NCBI RefSeq assembly: GCF_029541745.1
Contig: NZ_CP089746.1
Coordinates: forward strand, 6,023,559-6,087,558
DNA length: 64,000 nucleotides
Reading direction: 5' to 3'
Source: Streptomyces sp. LX-29
GTDB lineage: Bacteria > Actinomycetota > Actinomycetes > Streptomycetales > Streptomycetaceae
The stretch's first letter is position 1, and each line of letters begins with the position of its first letter. The notes under the pieces are model-generated. The model saw only the letters and a list, made by a program, of their open reading frames with translations, had not been told where the DNA came from and did no database searches. Made by a program: the position numbers and the translations under genes. Below are positions 8,287 to 15,296 of the stretch, piece by piece.

Positions 8287-8913
8287 CTACACCCCTTCCG
8301 GCTGCGGACGTCCGCTCACCCGGCCCTGCAACAGCCGGGAGAGGGCGGCGTGCACATCGTCGATGGAACGCTGCGGCTGGTACGACTGCCAGTCCAGCGC
8401 GGCCACCAGCACCATCCCGAAGAGCGCGGAGGCGGTCAGCGGGATGTCGATCTCGTCGCTCAGCTCGCCCTCGGCCACCGCCTCCCGCAGCACCGACTCC
8501 ACCACGGCGAGCGCGTTGCGCCGCCCCACCATCAGCGTGGACTGCCAGGCCCGGTTGGTGCGCCACAACTCGGCCGCGTAGAGCTGGGTGAGCGCGTGGT
8601 AGCGGGAGACGAAGTACAGCCCGGCACGGATCATCGCGTCGAGGGCGTCCACCCTGCTGCCGCCTCGCTCGGCGGTCTCGTCGGCGGCGCGCTGGAGCGA
8701 GTCCGTGAGCAGTTCTATCCCGTGTCGCAGCAACTCCTCGAAGAGCACGGTCTTGCTGGCGAAGTTGTAGTACACCGTGCCCTTGGCCACCCCGGCCCGC
8801 TCGGCGATCTCGTCCACGGTGGTGCGGGAGAAGCCCTGCTCGGCGATGAGGGTGACCGCCGCGTCGAAGAGTTTCCGACGAGTGGCCTGACGGCGCGTGC
8901 TGCTGCTGTCCAT
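8287..8913 (-). CDS. TetR-family transcriptional regulator
   Basis: A 208-residue repressor-type protein. Residues 8-55 form the classic TetR DNA-binding domain (TRRKLFDAAVTLIAEQGFS, then TTVDEIAERAGVAKGTVYYNF), and the C-terminal half is a helical ligand/dimer domain with no recognisable ligand class. It lies 53 bases after the YhgE-like gene on the same strand. A perfect TetR-type palindrome lies upstream of the first gene of the set, so it most likely represses its own operon. CAGAAT (8926-8921) seven bases before the ATG suggests it also has its own leaderless promoter. Confidence 0.92.
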   Translation of the reverse strand: MDSSSTRRQATRRKLFDAAVTLIAEQGFSRTTVDEIAERAGVAKGTVYYNFASKTVLFEELLRHGIELLTDSLQRAADETAERGGSRVDALDAMIRAGLYFVSRYHALTQLYAAELWRTNRAWQSTLMVGRRNALAVVESVLREAVAEGELSDEIDIPLTASALFGMVLVAALDWQSYQPQRSIDDVHAALSRLLQGRVSGRPQPEGV

Positions 8914-8966
8914 GACGCTGATTCTGCCCGGTGAACGATCTCTCCCGCGCGGCCCCCCGTCTCCCG

Positions 8967-11267
8967 TCACAGGCTGAGCTCCGGGTGCAGCCGGTCCACC
9001 GACCACACCTGCCTGCGCCGCGCCGACAGGGCCGTGAGCACCAACGCCCCGACCGTGAAGGCCAGGAGCACCGCGCACCCCTGCCAGACCGGTCCGAGCC
9101 CGCCACCCGTGATCAGCCGCCGCAACCCGACCACCACGTGGCTCATCGGCAGGAAGGGGTGGACGGCGTTGAAGAACCCGGGGCTGGTCTGCACCGGATA
9201 GGTGCCGCCCGCCGAGGTCAGCTGGAGCATCAGCAGCGCCAGGACGAGAATCCGCCCGGCCGGCCCGAAGTGCGCGTTGAGCAGCTGCACGATCGCCGCG
9301 AAGCAGGCGGTGACCAGCACCAGGAAGCCGATCGTGCCCGCCGCGCGGGCGAGCCGTAGGCCCAGGCCCCAGTGCAGCACGGCCATCAGCGCGGCCGCCT
9401 GCGCCACCCCGATCGCGGCGACCGGCAGCCAGCCGGCGAGCGCGATCCGCCAGGCCGAGGCGCCGGTGGCGAGCGCACGCCGGTTCAGCGGCTGGACCAG
9501 CATGTAGGCGACCATCGCGCCGACCCACAGCGAGAGCGGGATGAAGTACGGCGCGAAACCGGTGCCGTAGTTGGGCGCCTTGTGCAGCGACTGGGCGGCG
9601 AGCCGCACCGGGTCGGCCATGACCTCGCTGCGCGCCTGACGGTCCCGCTTGTCGTGGTCGGGGATCCGCGCGGCGCCCTGGTGGAGCTTTCCGGAGAGCT
9701 TGCCCGAGCCGTCGACGAGCTTGAAGATGCCGCCGTCGAGCGTGTCGGCCCCGTCGTGGAGCGTGCCGACGCCGCTGTCGACGGATGTGGCGCCGTCCTT
9801 GGCGGTGCTCACTCCGGTGTGGACGCCGTCGGCGCCCCGGGCGACCTTGTGGGCCGCGGTGTTGAGGGCGTTGACGTTGTCGACCGCGGTGTCCAGGTCC
9901 GAGCTCAGACGGGGCGCGCTCCGCGCGAGCAGCAGCGCCTTGTCGTGCAGGTCGTCCAGGTGCCCGCCGAGAGCGCTGAGGCCGTCGGCGTTGTTCTCGA
10001 CGAACCGGTCGAGGTCCTCGGCCACGCCGGCGGCGGTGGCCGCGGCCTCGGCCGACTTCCTCAGCGCGCCGCAGTCGGGTCCGGCCCCGGGTTCGGCTCC
10101 GCCCGTCGGGGCTCCGGTGGTCGGTGCGGACGGGGCGGGCCCATGCTGTCCGGGCGCACCGGACCCCTCGGGCTCACCGGGCTCATCCCCGGACCCCTCG
10201 GGCTCACCGGGCTGCTCGGACTTCTCGGGCCTACCGGGCTCCTCGGGCTCCTCGGACGGCGTGGGGGTGGGCGAGTCCGTGGGAGCGGGGTGCCGCGGGG
10301 CCGGCGGCACCGCGGCGCAGCGCTTCCGGTAGTCGGCGGCCAGCGTGTCGGACGCCTTGCGGGCCTGGGTCGCGGCCGTCGCCGCGGTCTCCGGAAGCTC
10401 GGTCAGGTTCCGGGACGCGGTCGAGGAGGCGTCGGCGACGAGCCGGGACATCTCGCCGATCTCCTTGCCGTTCTCCTTCAGGAACGGACCGGCCTTCTCG
10501 GCCATCCCGTTGACCTTGTCGGCCAGCGCCTGGGTGCCCTGGGCGACGCCGCCGGCGCCGGTGTGCAGGGTCTCGGCGCCCTTGTCGAGCCTGGTCAGGC
10601 CGGACGCGAGGGAGCTGCTGCCCTCCTTTGCCTCGGCCAGCCCCGAAGTGAGGCTTTCCGCGCCCTTCTTGGCCTTGCCGATGCCCTCGCCGAGCCGGTC
10701 CGCGCTCCTGGCGGCCTTCTCGGTCTGGCCGTGGATGTCGGAGAAGGAGATGAAGATCTTGTCGTAGAAGCCACGGGAGGTCTTGGCGGAGGCGGCGGCG
10801 CGCACCTCGGAGAAGACCGTTCGGGAGATCGATCCGACGATGTAGTTGTTGGCGTCGTTCGTCCGCACCTGGAGCGCGCCCGCCCGCGGGTCGTCGCCCG
10901 AACTGGACGCGATCCGCTCGCTGAAGTCCGCGGGCATGGTGAGCGACAGGTAGTACGTGCCGTTCTCGACCCCCGCGCGGGCGTCGGCGGCGCTCGTCTC
11001 GTGCCACTCGAAGGTGTCGCTGTCGAGCAGCTTCTTCGCGATGTCGTCGCCGGCCCTGAGCCGCTCGCCCTCGACTGTGGCGCCCTCGTCGGCGTTGACG
11101 AGGGCGACCGGCAACCTGTCCAGCCGGCCGTACGGATCCCAGAACGACCACAGGTAGAGCGCGCCGTACAGCAGCGGGAGCAGGAGCAGCGCGACGAGCG
11201 CCGCGCGGGGCAGCCGTCCCCTGCCGAAGCGCTTCAGCTCAAGCGCGGCCAGCCTCGGAGAACGCAT
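8967..11267 (-). CDS. YhgE/Pip-domain membrane protein
   Basis: A 766-residue integral membrane protein of the YhgE/Pip (phage infection protein) and ABC-2-like family. One hydrophobic helix lies at about residues 22-43, followed by a large extracellular region with long Ala/Gly/Ser heptad stretches (KGAESLTSGLAEAKEGSSSL type) typical of these proteins, and a five- to six-helix C-terminal membrane domain from about residue 580. A Pro/Glu/Gly-rich insert at roughly residues 330-400 is low-complexity. It overlaps the upstream ABC ATPase gene by 29 bases, so the two likely form one export or envelope complex. The substrate is unknown. Confidence 0.85.
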   Translation of the reverse strand: MRSPRLAALELKRFGRGRLPRAALVALLLLPLLYGALYLWSFWDPYGRLDRLPVALVNADEGATVEGERLRAGDDIAKKLLDSDTFEWHETSAADARAGVENGTYYLSLTMPADFSERIASSSGDDPRAGALQVRTNDANNYIVGSISRTVFSEVRAAASAKTSRGFYDKIFISFSDIHGQTEKAARSADRLGEGIGKAKKGAESLTSGLAEAKEGSSSLASGLTRLDKGAETLHTGAGGVAQGTQALADKVNGMAEKAGPFLKENGKEIGEMSRLVADASSTASRNLTELPETAATAATQARKASDTLAADYRKRCAAVPPAPRHPAPTDSPTPTPSEEPEEPGRPEKSEQPGEPEGSGDEPGEPEGSGAPGQHGPAPSAPTTGAPTGGAEPGAGPDCGALRKSAEAAATAAGVAEDLDRFVENNADGLSALGGHLDDLHDKALLLARSAPRLSSDLDTAVDNVNALNTAAHKVARGADGVHTGVSTAKDGATSVDSGVGTLHDGADTLDGGIFKLVDGSGKLSGKLHQGAARIPDHDKRDRQARSEVMADPVRLAAQSLHKAPNYGTGFAPYFIPLSLWVGAMVAYMLVQPLNRRALATGASAWRIALAGWLPVAAIGVAQAAALMAVLHWGLGLRLARAAGTIGFLVLVTACFAAIVQLLNAHFGPAGRILVLALLMLQLTSAGGTYPVQTSPGFFNAVHPFLPMSHVVVGLRRLITGGGLGPVWQGCAVLLAFTVGALVLTALSARRRQVWSVDRLHPELSL

Positions 11268-12183
11268 CCCCCGCCCCTTCCTCGTCCGTTGACCCGTCGG
11301 ATGCGGACTCCCGCGCTGGAGCGGTCTCCTGGCGCGTTCCGGTGGGGATGACCAGCGCCCCGCCGGGCGGCTCGCTGCACACGGCGAGCACGGTGGTGCC
11401 GTCGGCGGCGAGGCCGCGCAGCAGTGCCCACGCCTCGTCGCGCTCGGCGTCCGAGAGCTTGAGGTCGACGTCGTCGACGGCCAGCAGCCGGGGGCGTCCG
11501 ATCAGGGCGAGGGCCACCGACAGCCGCAGCGCCTCCAGGCGCTCCAGGTCCCGTACGGCCGTGCGGTGCCCCTTGGGCAGTGCGGCCAGGTCGAGGCCGG
11601 CGGCGGCCACGGCCGCGTCGATCCGGGACCGTGTCTCGGCGGCGCGCTCCGCGCGGGGACGCAAGAACGCGAGCGGCGAGCCGGTGAACCGCCGCTCCAG
11701 CAGCGCGCGCTCGCGCAGGTGCTCGGCCACCGTCAGCGCCGGTTCCAGGTCGCTGACCCCGGGGACGTGGGCGAGGGCGCTGAGGCGTCGCACGGCCGAC
11801 ATGCCCTTCGGCAGCCGCGTTCCGGCCACCTCGGCGTGCCCGGCGGCGATGCGCATGCGGCCGGTGAGGGCGAGCAGCAGGCAGGTGCGGCCGGAGCCGG
11901 AGGGCCCCGCGACGGCGATCAACGAGCCGGGCTCGGCGGTGACCCGGGCGTCGCGGAAGGCCCACCCGCGTGGGCCCCGGACGCCGACTCCCTCGGCCAG
12001 GACCGCCGCGCCGCCCGCCGCGCGACCGGGAGAACCGCCGACGTCGGCCACGGTGGCGGCGCCTACGGCAGCCGCGGTGGGGGGTGTCGGCTCGGTCCTG
12101 GCGGCGGCCGCGGTCGCGGCACTCGCTCTGCCGGCCCGCCGCTCGGCGGCGTCGTTCCGCGAGCCTGATGAGGTGCTGTCCAC
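11239..12183 (-). CDS. ABC transporter ATP-binding protein, partly degenerate
   Basis: A 314-residue ATPase with a Walker A motif AVAGPSGSGRT at about residues 93-103. The N-terminal 65 residues are Ala-rich and probably disordered. The signature region reads RDLERLEALRLSVALAL where LSGGQ-type residues are expected, and Walker B ends in LLAVDDVD, with Asp in place of the usual catalytic Glu after the conserved Asp. ATP binding is therefore plausible but hydrolysis may be weak. It is the first gene of the YhgE/TetR set and starts just downstream of a TetR operator. Confidence 0.82.
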   Translation of the reverse strand: MDSTSSGSRNDAAERRAGRASAATAAAARTEPTPPTAAAVGAATVADVGGSPGRAAGGAAVLAEGVGVRGPRGWAFRDARVTAEPGSLIAVAGPSGSGRTCLLLALTGRMRIAAGHAEVAGTRLPKGMSAVRRLSALAHVPGVSDLEPALTVAEHLRERALLERRFTGSPLAFLRPRAERAAETRSRIDAAVAAAGLDLAALPKGHRTAVRDLERLEALRLSVALALIGRPRLLAVDDVDLKLSDAERDEAWALLRGLAADGTTVLAVCSEPPGGALVIPTGTRQETAPARESASDGSTDEEGAGDAFSEAGRA

Positions 12184-12234
12184 GAGGCGAGAACCTCCCT
12201 TGAAGCCGAAGAAGCTGAAGCGTCAAGTTTTTGC

Positions 12235-12248
12235 ACTGACCGGTCAGT
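12235..12248. promoter_or_regulatory. Predicted TetR operator
   Basis: ACTGACCGGTCAGT is a perfect 14-bp palindrome 52 bases upstream of the ABC ATPase start. This core is a common operator form for TetR-family repressors. On the minus strand TTGGAC overlaps its edge and could be a -35 element, so bound repressor would block the promoter. Confidence 0.75.
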
Positions 12249-12375
12249 CCAAATGGATTATGCAGCACCCTTCCACGCCCCGGAAGACGACCTTCGCGTT
12301 GCCCGTGCGATGCGGTATCCGTGCAGGTCGGCGGGATTGTCAGTGGTGTGTCCGACGATGGGTGCAGATGGCGGG

Positions 12376-12416
12376 CACACCCTCAGCCGGTGGGTCCCAC
12401 ACCCTCAGCCGGTGGG
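12376..12416. repeat. 19-bp direct repeat, 22-bp period, two copies
   Basis: CACACCCTCAGCCGGTGGG occurs at 12376-12394 and again at 12398-12416. It ends 28 bases before the HEPN-like start codon, so it could be a paired protein-binding site or simply a local duplication. Confidence 0.7.
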
Positions 12417-12444
12417 CCCGCCCCACGACGACAGGAGGTTCGTC

Positions 12445-12954
12445 ATGGCCAGTACCGCCGCTGCGCGCCGGCACCGGGCCGCCGGCCCCACCCCTTCGTT
12501 GACCGGTCCCGCGAGCGATGTCCACCCCGTGCTGCGCCGGGCCACCGCCCCGGCCGCCGCGCTCGATCTGCTCGCCCAGGCCCATCAGGGGCTGGCGGAG
12601 GCCGTCACCCTGGAAACCGCCAACGAGCGCTTCGCCGCCGCCCACCTGGCCGCGCTGCGCACCGCCGCCGCCGTGCTCGCCGTGCGCGGCCGCCCCGAGC
12701 CCAGCGCGCGGCGCCGCGCCCGCATCCGCAGCGCCTGGGAGGTACTGCCCGAAGTCGCCCCCGAACTGGCCGAGTGGAGTGCCCTCTTCGCCTCCGGAGC
12801 CGAGCGTCGCGCCCGGGCGGAAGCGGGCATCCCGGGTGCCGCGAGCTGCCGCGACGCCGACGACCTGGCCCGCGACGTCGCCCTGTTCCTGCGGATCGTG
12901 GAGCGCATGCTGCTGCCGCAGCCCGCGGTCCCGCAGCCCGCGCTGCCGCGGTAA
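12445..12954 (+). CDS. Small helical protein, SAV_6107-type HEPN family
   Basis: A 169-residue, mostly helical, Ala/Arg-rich protein with the segment AALDLLAQAHQGLAEAVTLETANERFAAAHLAALRTAAAVLA and a later EVLPEVAPELAEWSALFASGA stretch, which I recognise as the conserved streptomycete protein described as SAV_6107-family HEPN domain. HEPN proteins often bind nucleotides or RNA, but the RNase motif RxxxxH is not evident here. The ATG at 12445 follows a strong AGGAGG eight bases upstream. No toxin-antitoxin partner is next to it. Confidence 0.72.
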   Translation: MASTAAARRHRAAGPTPSLTGPASDVHPVLRRATAPAAALDLLAQAHQGLAEAVTLETANERFAAAHLAALRTAAAVLAVRGRPEPSARRRARIRSAWEVLPEVAPELAEWSALFASGAERRARAEAGIPGAASCRDADDLARDVALFLRIVERMLLPQPAVPQPALPR

Positions 12955-13165
12955 CCGGCCGCCCACCGCGCGGCGTCGGACGCCTGATCGGCCGTGAGGC
13001 GCCCGTGCCCCGGCGGGGCGGGCGTCCTCCGCGCGGCCGCCCGCGCCGAGGCACGGCGCCCCGCGCGGCGGCGCCCCTCCGCCAAGGCAATAGGCTGGGG
13101 GCGTCACGTCAGTCATCGCCGCGACCGCCGCACGCGGTGGCGGCACCGCCGAGGAGCCATCCGCC

Positions 13166-13930
13166 GTGTCAGACCCGCTGCGCCCCCGCGCGTCCCTCCG
13201 TACCGCCGTGGTGTGGGAGGTCCTCAAAGACGCCCTGGACCGCCGGGTCAAGGCCGCCGACCCGGCGGCCGGGGGAGTCCTCGACGTGCTGGACACCGGC
13301 GGCGGCACGGGCAACTTCGCCGTCCCGGTCGCCCGCCTGGGACACCGGGTCACCGTGGTCGACCCGAGCCCCAACGCGCTCTTCGCGCTGGAGCGCCGCG
13401 CCGCCGAGGCCGGGGTCGCCGACCGGGTACGCGGCGTCCAGGGTGACGCCCACGGTCTCTTCGACGTGGTCGACCGCGCGGGATACGACGTCGTGCTGTG
13501 CCACGGCGTGCTGGAGTACGTCGACGATGCGGCCGAAGGTCTGGGCAACGCCGTCGCCGCGCTGCGCCCCCAGGGGACGCTCAGCCTGCTGGCCGCCGGG
13601 CTCGGCGGCGCCGTGCTCGCCCGCGCGCTCGCCGGACACTTCACCGAGGCCCGGCACGCCCTGACCGACCCGGCCGGGCGCTGGGGCGCCGGCGACCCCG
13701 TCCCGCGCCGCTTCACCGCCGAGCAGCTGACCGAACTGGTCACCCAGGCCGGCCTCGAGGTCGGCGCGGTGCACGGCGTGCGCGTCTTCGCCGACCTGGT
13801 GCCCGGCGTCCTGGTGGACACCGAGCCCGGTGCCGTGGAGGCCCTGCTTCAGCTGGAGGCTGCCGCCGCCGAGCTCCCCGCCTTCCACGCCGTGGCGACC
13901 CAGCTGCACGTTCTGGCCGAGCGCGACTGA
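13166..13930 (+). CDS. Class I SAM-dependent methyltransferase
   Basis: A 254-residue Rossmann-fold methyltransferase. Motif I is VLDTGGGTGNFAVPVA (about residues 41-56), motif II VTVVDPSPNAL, then VQGDAHGL and the motif IV region YDVVLCHGVLEYVDD. The substrate cannot be inferred; the family resembles small-molecule or tRNA-type (CmoM-like) methyltransferases. The GTG start has GAGGAG upstream. A hairpin follows 11 bases after the stop. Confidence 0.87.
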   Translation: MSDPLRPRASLRTAVVWEVLKDALDRRVKAADPAAGGVLDVLDTGGGTGNFAVPVARLGHRVTVVDPSPNALFALERRAAEAGVADRVRGVQGDAHGLFDVVDRAGYDVVLCHGVLEYVDDAAEGLGNAVAALRPQGTLSLLAAGLGGAVLARALAGHFTEARHALTDPAGRWGAGDPVPRRFTAEQLTELVTQAGLEVGAVHGVRVFADLVPGVLVDTEPGAVEALLQLEAAAAELPAFHAVATQLHVLAERD

Positions 13931-13941
13931 CCGACGACCGA

Positions 13942-13973
13942 CCCGATCAGGGGCTTCGCCCCGTATGATCGGG
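13942..13973 (+). terminator. Hairpin after the methyltransferase gene
   Basis: CCCGATCA (13942-13949) pairs with TGATCGGG (13966-13973), and the loop contains a second stem, GGGGC and GCCCC. This compact double stem right after a stop codon fits a terminator. Confidence 0.6.
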
Positions 13974-14154
13974 GGACACCGTCCGGCATGGCGGATCGGC
14001 GGGTGGGGAATGCACGTCTCAGCACCGAATCCACCATGGCGGTAGCGGTGGGTGAATTGGCGCAGAGGGGCGGGTTTCATGGGGGCGATTCCCTGCCTAT
14101 CCTGAAAGGGTCGCACCCCGGTCGCCCCCCGCGACCGACGAGTAGGAGGACTCC

Positions 14155-14559
14155 GTGCCGCTCTCGGAGCACGAGCAGCGCATGCTCGAGCAGATGGAGC
14201 GAGCGCTGTACGCCGAAGATCCCAAATTCGCCACAGCGCTTGAGGGCAGCGGCCTGCGCACGTACACCCGGCGACGGGTCTACCAGGCGGTCGCGGGTTT
14301 TCTGGTGGGCATCGCGCTCCTCATGGTCGGCGTCGCTGTCCAGCAGATCTGGGTCAGCGTGGTGGGCTTCCTCGTCATGCTCGGATGTGCCGTGCTCGCG
14401 GTGACCGGCTGGCGCAAGGCGCCCAAGCCCGGTGAGCAGCAGCCCGCCGGCAGGCGGGGCGGTGCGGTTCCGGGGCGTCGTCAGGGCCGTCAGCGACGTT
14501 CGATGATGAACCGGATCGAGGAGCGGTGGCAGCGCCGCCGCGATGAACAGGGTCACTGA
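14155..14559 (+). CDS. DUF3040 membrane protein
   Basis: A 134-residue protein. The N terminus PLSEHEQRMLEQMERALYAEDPKFA is the hallmark of DUF3040, a small actinobacterial membrane family of unknown function. Two hydrophobic helices lie at about residues 45-85 and the C terminus is strongly basic (RRQGRQRR, then RWQRRRDE). The GTG start is preceded by AGGAGG. TATCCT at 14098-14103 is a plausible -10 element giving a leader of about 45 bases. Confidence 0.88.
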   Translation: MPLSEHEQRMLEQMERALYAEDPKFATALEGSGLRTYTRRRVYQAVAGFLVGIALLMVGVAVQQIWVSVVGFLVMLGCAVLAVTGWRKAPKPGEQQPAGRRGGAVPGRRQGRQRRSMMNRIEERWQRRRDEQGH

Positions 14560-14576
14560 CCCGACACGACGTTTCC

Positions 14577-14610
14577 TGTGGGGCGGGCGCCGACCGGCGC
14601 CCGCCCCACA
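14577..14610 (+). terminator. Strong hairpin terminator after the DUF3040 gene
   Basis: A perfect 15-bp stem, TGTGGGGCGGGCGCC (14577-14591) and GGCGCCCGCCCCACA (14596-14610), with loop GACC, 17 bases after the stop. Confidence 0.8.
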
Positions 14611-14641
14611 CGCGTACCCGGCCTCCGCGCCCCTGCCCGGC

Positions 14642-14674
14642 GCGTGCATGTGCTGATGGCGTGCATGTGTTGAT
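14642..14674. repeat. 17-bp-period direct repeat, two copies
   Basis: GCGTGCATGTGCTGAT (14642-14657) is followed by GCGTGCATGTGTTGAT (14659-14674), one mismatch. It is the first of three short repeat arrays in the 737-base gene-free stretch 14560-15296, where I see no credible coding region. Confidence 0.65.
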
Positions 14675-14781
14675 CGCGCGGGTAGGGGGCATCTCGCGCT
14701 CCGCTGCCCCACGGGCACGCCTCCGCGGTGCACGGGCATCGCTCCCGAGCGCGTGCGCGCCCTCTGCCCGTCGATGCCCAG

Positions 14782-14873
14782 GGCTTCCGCGCCGTCCACC
14801 CCAAGGCTTCCGCGGCTTCCGTGCCAAGGCTTCCGCGCCTCCACGTCCAGGGCTTCCGTGCCCGGGTCGGGCT
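14782..14873. repeat. 23-bp tandem repeat, four copies
   Basis: GGCTTCCGCG or GGCTTCCGTG starts at 14782, 14805, 14828 and 14851, an exact 23-base period, mostly preceded by CAAG or CAGG. An extra GGCTTCCGTG copy sits at 14814. The array is intergenic and low in other structure. Confidence 0.75.
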
Positions 14874-15082
14874 CCTGCGCCCGCGTCGGCGCCCCTGCCC
14901 TAGTCGGTTCTGTGCGCGCCCGCGCGGCCGCCGCCCCGGGCACACGCCGCCCCGGAGCCGCCCGTGCCGCCGCCCCTGAGCGCCGCCCAGCGAACGCCCC
15001 GCGACTGAGAAAGCCCGGCCCGTCCGGAGGCGTGCGCCCTCCGGTCACTCCCGACGGCCGGACACCGGGCAGCGGGTGACAC

Positions 15083-15126
15083 CCCGCCTTGCGCGTCGGG
15101 AAGCCGTCCCGCCTTGCGCGTCGGGA
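15083..15126. repeat. 19-bp direct repeat, 25-bp period, two copies
   Basis: CCCGCCTTGCGCGTCGGGA occurs at 15083-15101 and 15108-15126 without mismatch. Each copy has potential to fold (CCCG and CGGG ends). Downstream, GGGCCTCG (15214-15221) and CGAGGCCC (15234-15241) form a weak candidate terminator for the transglutaminase gene. Confidence 0.65.
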
Positions 15127-15296
15127 GGTCGTCGGATCCGGCAGGACGGCCGTCCGGCCCGACCTGGCCGCCCCGGAGAGCCGTAGAGCCGTGATCTGAG
15201 GAGGTGCGAACGGGGGCCTCGGGCGGCCGAGCACGAGGCCCGACCGCCCAGGACGGGGCACGCGACCAGGCACTTCCCCGGACACGCGCCCCGTTC

